Assembly (NCBI GenBank): GCA_049694275.1
Contig: JBAVQS010000311.1
Span: forward strand, 1-16,196
Origin: JBAVQS01 sp049694275
GTDB taxonomy: Bacteria > Chloroflexota > Anaerolineae > UBA4142 > SHND01
Length of the DNA: 16,196 bases
Direction: 5' to 3'
The notes under the pieces were generated by a model. It worked only from the letters and a program-made list of their open reading frames with translations. It did not search any database and was not told where the DNA came from. Position numbers and translations under genes: made by a program. How positions within the stretch are numbered: position 1 is the stretch's first letter; every line of letters starts with the position of its first letter. Shown here piece by piece: positions 14,346 to 16,196 of the stretch.

Positions 14346-14792
14346 ATGATCAGGGAACGCAAGCTGACCACGGAAGAGCTGCAAGAGATCGCCGAGGCTG
14401 GGCAGGAGGCTGTGGCGCTCATTCCGGCGCTCGCCGAGCAACCCGATTCGCAAGCTTTTGTCGGGACTATTCACGCCTTTATCGACCAGGCGCGGCGCAC
14501 CTCCTATCCTGCGGACGAGACCGAGCAAATGAGTATCCCACTGGGGGCATGCCTCGGCGCCGTGATTTGCCATACTGCCAATTGGGAATGGACATACGTG
14601 ACCCTGGAGAATGGGTTTCAGGGATATGGCGTGGTTCCTGCCGATCGCGGCTATGTCCTCTTCCCGATGAGCTGGGTGCATGCATTGCTTGCCCGGCCGG
14701 AGCGGGAGAACAATATTCTCAAGTTGGTCGGACTGCTCCGGAGCGGGCAGCTTCCATCAAACAAACAGAAAACGTATATGCAGTTGGGGTAA
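14346..14792 (+). CDS. Hypothetical protein embedded in the purine operon
   Basis: This 148-aa protein is soluble, with no signal peptide or membrane segment. I do not recognise it with confidence. It begins with a predicted helix (TTEELQEIAEAGQEAVALIP, 8-27), followed by a possible second helix (QAFVGTIHAFIDQAR, 36-50). The core is SIPLGACLGAVICHTANWEWTYV (63-85), with Trp and aromatic residues, then VVPADRGYVLFPMSWVHALLA (96-116). This pattern of LG-x-LG followed by an aromatic strand and a FP-x-SWV helix recalls small DUF3806-like proteins, a weak likeness only. It lies 5 bases after purH and 13 bases before guaB, with no visible promoter or strong Shine-Dalgarno, so it is translated from the purine message. 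Its placement suggests a link to purine or IMP metabolism, but no function can be named. Confidence 0.85.
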   Translation: MIRERKLTTEELQEIAEAGQEAVALIPALAEQPDSQAFVGTIHAFIDQARRTSYPADETEQMSIPLGACLGAVICHTANWEWTYVTLENGFQGYGVVPADRGYVLFPMSWVHALLARPERENNILKLVGLLRSGQLPSNKQKTYMQLG

Positions 14793-14805
14793 AGGGAGAA
14801 GGATA

Positions 14806-16196
14806 ATGAACGAAGATTTATTCCATTCCTACGAGGCGCTCACGTTTGACGATCTACTGATTATTCCCGGTTATACGGAGGTGCTGCCGGACCAGACCGA
14901 TGTGCGGACCCGGCTCGCTCGCGACATCTGGCTCAATATTCCCATCCTATCGGCAGCTATGGATACCGTCACTGAGGCTCGCATGGCGATAGCCGTTGCC
15001 CGCGAGGGGGGAATCGGCATTATCCACCGCAACCTGCCGGCGACTCAGCAAGCCGAAGAGGTGGACAAGGTCAAGCGGAGTGAATCGGGCATGATCGTCG
15101 AGCCGGTCACTCTGTCGCCAACCGCCACCCTGCAAGAGGCCGACGCGCTGATGGCGACCTATCACATCAGCGGCATCCCAATCACCGAGGATGGCGGCAA
15201 GCTGGTCGGCATCCTCACCAACCGCGACATGCGCTTTGTCGAGGCGTCCGATATGACCCGTCCAGTCTCCGAGTTTATGACACATGAGCGCCTTGTCACC
15301 AGCTCGGTTGGAACGACGCTTGAGCAGGCCAAGGCCATCCTCCAAAAGCACCGCATCGAAAAGCTCCCGCTGGTCGACGACGCCGGACGGCTCAAAGGGT
15401 TGATTACCGTCAAGGATATCCAAAAGAAACGCGACTATCCGAACGCGGCGACCGATTCGCGCGGGCGGCTGGTCGCCGGCGCGGCGGTCGGTGTCGGCCC
15501 GGATGTCGAAGAGCGGGTCCAGGCGCTTGTCTCCAAGGGGGTCGATCTCGTCGTCGTCGATACCGCGCACGGGCACTCGGCGGGGGTGCTGCGCGCCATC
15601 CAGCGCATCCGCGCACACTGGCGCGACCTGCCGCTCATCGCCGGAAACGTCGTCACGGCGGAAGGGACCGAGGCGCTCATCACCGCCGGGGCCGATGCGA
15701 TCAAGATCGGCGTCGGCGCCGGGTCCATTTGTACAACGCGCGTCATCTCGGGCGCGGGCATGGCGCAAATGACCGCAATCTTTGAATGCGCCCGCGCCGC
15801 GCACGCCCGCGACATTCCGGTGATTGCCGACGGCGGGATCAAGTACAGCGGCGATATTACCAAAGCGATTGTCGCCGGCGGCGATACGGTCATGCTGGGG
15901 AGCCTGTTGGCCGGGTTGGAAGAGTCGCCGGGGGAGACCGTGCTCTACGAGGGTCGCCAGTATAAAACCTATCGCGGGATGGGGAGCCTGGGCGCGCTGC
16001 AGGGATTTGGCAAGGACCGATATGGCAGCGGGCAGGGCAAGACCGGCAAGCTGGTGCCCGAAGGCATTGAAGGGATTGTGTCCTATCGCGGCACGGCGCA
16101 CGACTATATCTATCAACTGGTCGGCGGCCTCCGCTCCGGCATGGGCTATGCGGGCGCGGCCACCCTTCGCGACCTCCAAACCCGGGCCCGCCTCCG
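14806..16196 (+). CDS. guaB: IMP dehydrogenase (3' end outside window)
   Basis: 463 codons are present, so only about 20 C-terminal residues are missing. The enzyme oxidises IMP to XMP with NAD+, the first step to GMP, placing it directly after IMP-producing PurH. LTFDDLLIIPGY (12-23) and SAAMDTVTEARMAIA (49-63) are the N-terminal landmarks. Two CBS modules (about 97-210) form a Bateman domain that binds nucleotides and controls the enzyme. The catalytic Cys is Cys309 in GAGSICTTR (304-312), where Ala replaces the common Pro. ADGGIKYSGD (341-350), RGMGSLGAL (390-398) and the flap EGIEGIVSYRG (419-429) complete the site. AAAGGGAG (14791-14798) lies 7 bases before the ATG. The signature Cys and flap separate it from the related GMP reductase. 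Confidence 0.97.
   Translation, partial: MNEDLFHSYEALTFDDLLIIPGYTEVLPDQTDVRTRLARDIWLNIPILSAAMDTVTEARMAIAVAREGGIGIIHRNLPATQQAEEVDKVKRSESGMIVEPVTLSPTATLQEADALMATYHISGIPITEDGGKLVGILTNRDMRFVEASDMTRPVSEFMTHERLVTSSVGTTLEQAKAILQKHRIEKLPLVDDAGRLKGLITVKDIQKKRDYPNAATDSRGRLVAGAAVGVGPDVEERVQALVSKGVDLVVVDTAHGHSAGVLRAIQRIRAHWRDLPLIAGNVVTAEGTEALITAGADAIKIGVGAGSICTTRVISGAGMAQMTAIFECARAAHARDIPVIADGGIKYSGDITKAIVAGGDTVMLGSLLAGLEESPGETVLYEGRQYKTYRGMGSLGALQGFGKDRYGSGQGKTGKLVPEGIEGIVSYRGTAHDYIYQLVGGLRSGMGYAGAATLRDLQTRARL

Noticed and set aside
14947..16179. Long (410-codon) open frame on the minus strand
   Set aside because: It lies wholly opposite guaB, whose motifs are complete. Long antisense frames are expected in GC-rich coding sequence. 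The same holds for 718-1380, 5044-5721, 9005-9679, 10072-10851 and 12766-13470.
1..16196. CRISPR, tRNA, rRNA, insertion sequence or phage genes
   Set aside because: No regularly spaced repeats, tRNA cloverleaf, transposase or integrase features were seen.

Overview
The window is a GC-rich bacterial chromosome segment dominated by one long, rightward purine-biosynthesis operon. A lipoprotein with a Thr/Pro-rich linker, a PurSL fusion, a PurD-PurM fusion and a CO2-type PurE together suggest an environmental Chloroflexota-like bacterium. That assignment is inference; no rRNA or other phylogenetic marker is present.

Left flank (1-2994). A partial leftward lipoprotein gene with a glycosidase-like domain starts at 535, apparently from a leaderless promoter. 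A divergent rightward group follows: an unrecognised 223-aa protein (700-1371), an atypical extended SDR protein (1402-2334) and endonuclease III (nth, 2338-2994).

Control region (2995-3195). A promoter with perfect consensus -35 and -10 hexamers begins 4 bases after the nth stop. It is followed by a structured leader of about 100 nt and an intrinsic terminator ending 27 bases before purL. Because the terminator lies between the promoter and the first gene, the operon is very probably controlled by attenuation (riboswitch, protein-binding leader or leader translation). I could not match the leader to a known riboswitch class.

Purine operon (3196 to the window end). The order is purSL, purQ, purC, purE, purF, purD-purM (fused), purN, purH, a 148-aa hypothetical gene, guaB (cut by the window edge). 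Junctions are tight: three stop/start overlaps of 4 bases or 1 base at purSL/purQ, purF/purDM and purDM/purN, a 1-base overlap at purE/purF, and gaps of 3-13 bases at most others. The enzymes cover PRPP to IMP and the first step to GMP, except adenylosuccinate lyase (purB), which must lie elsewhere. purK is absent here and is probably not needed, because PurE carries the class II (AIR carboxylase) signature.

Most notable: the attenuator-like leader; a perfect 40-bp palindrome whose centre holds the purN stop codon just before the purH ribosome binding site; a second perfect inverted repeat in the first codons of purN; gene and domain orders (PurD-PurM-PurN and PurC-PurE) that mirror the animal GART and PAICS enzymes; and an uncharacterised gene placed between purH and guaB. 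No tRNA, rRNA, CRISPR array, insertion sequence or prophage gene was seen.
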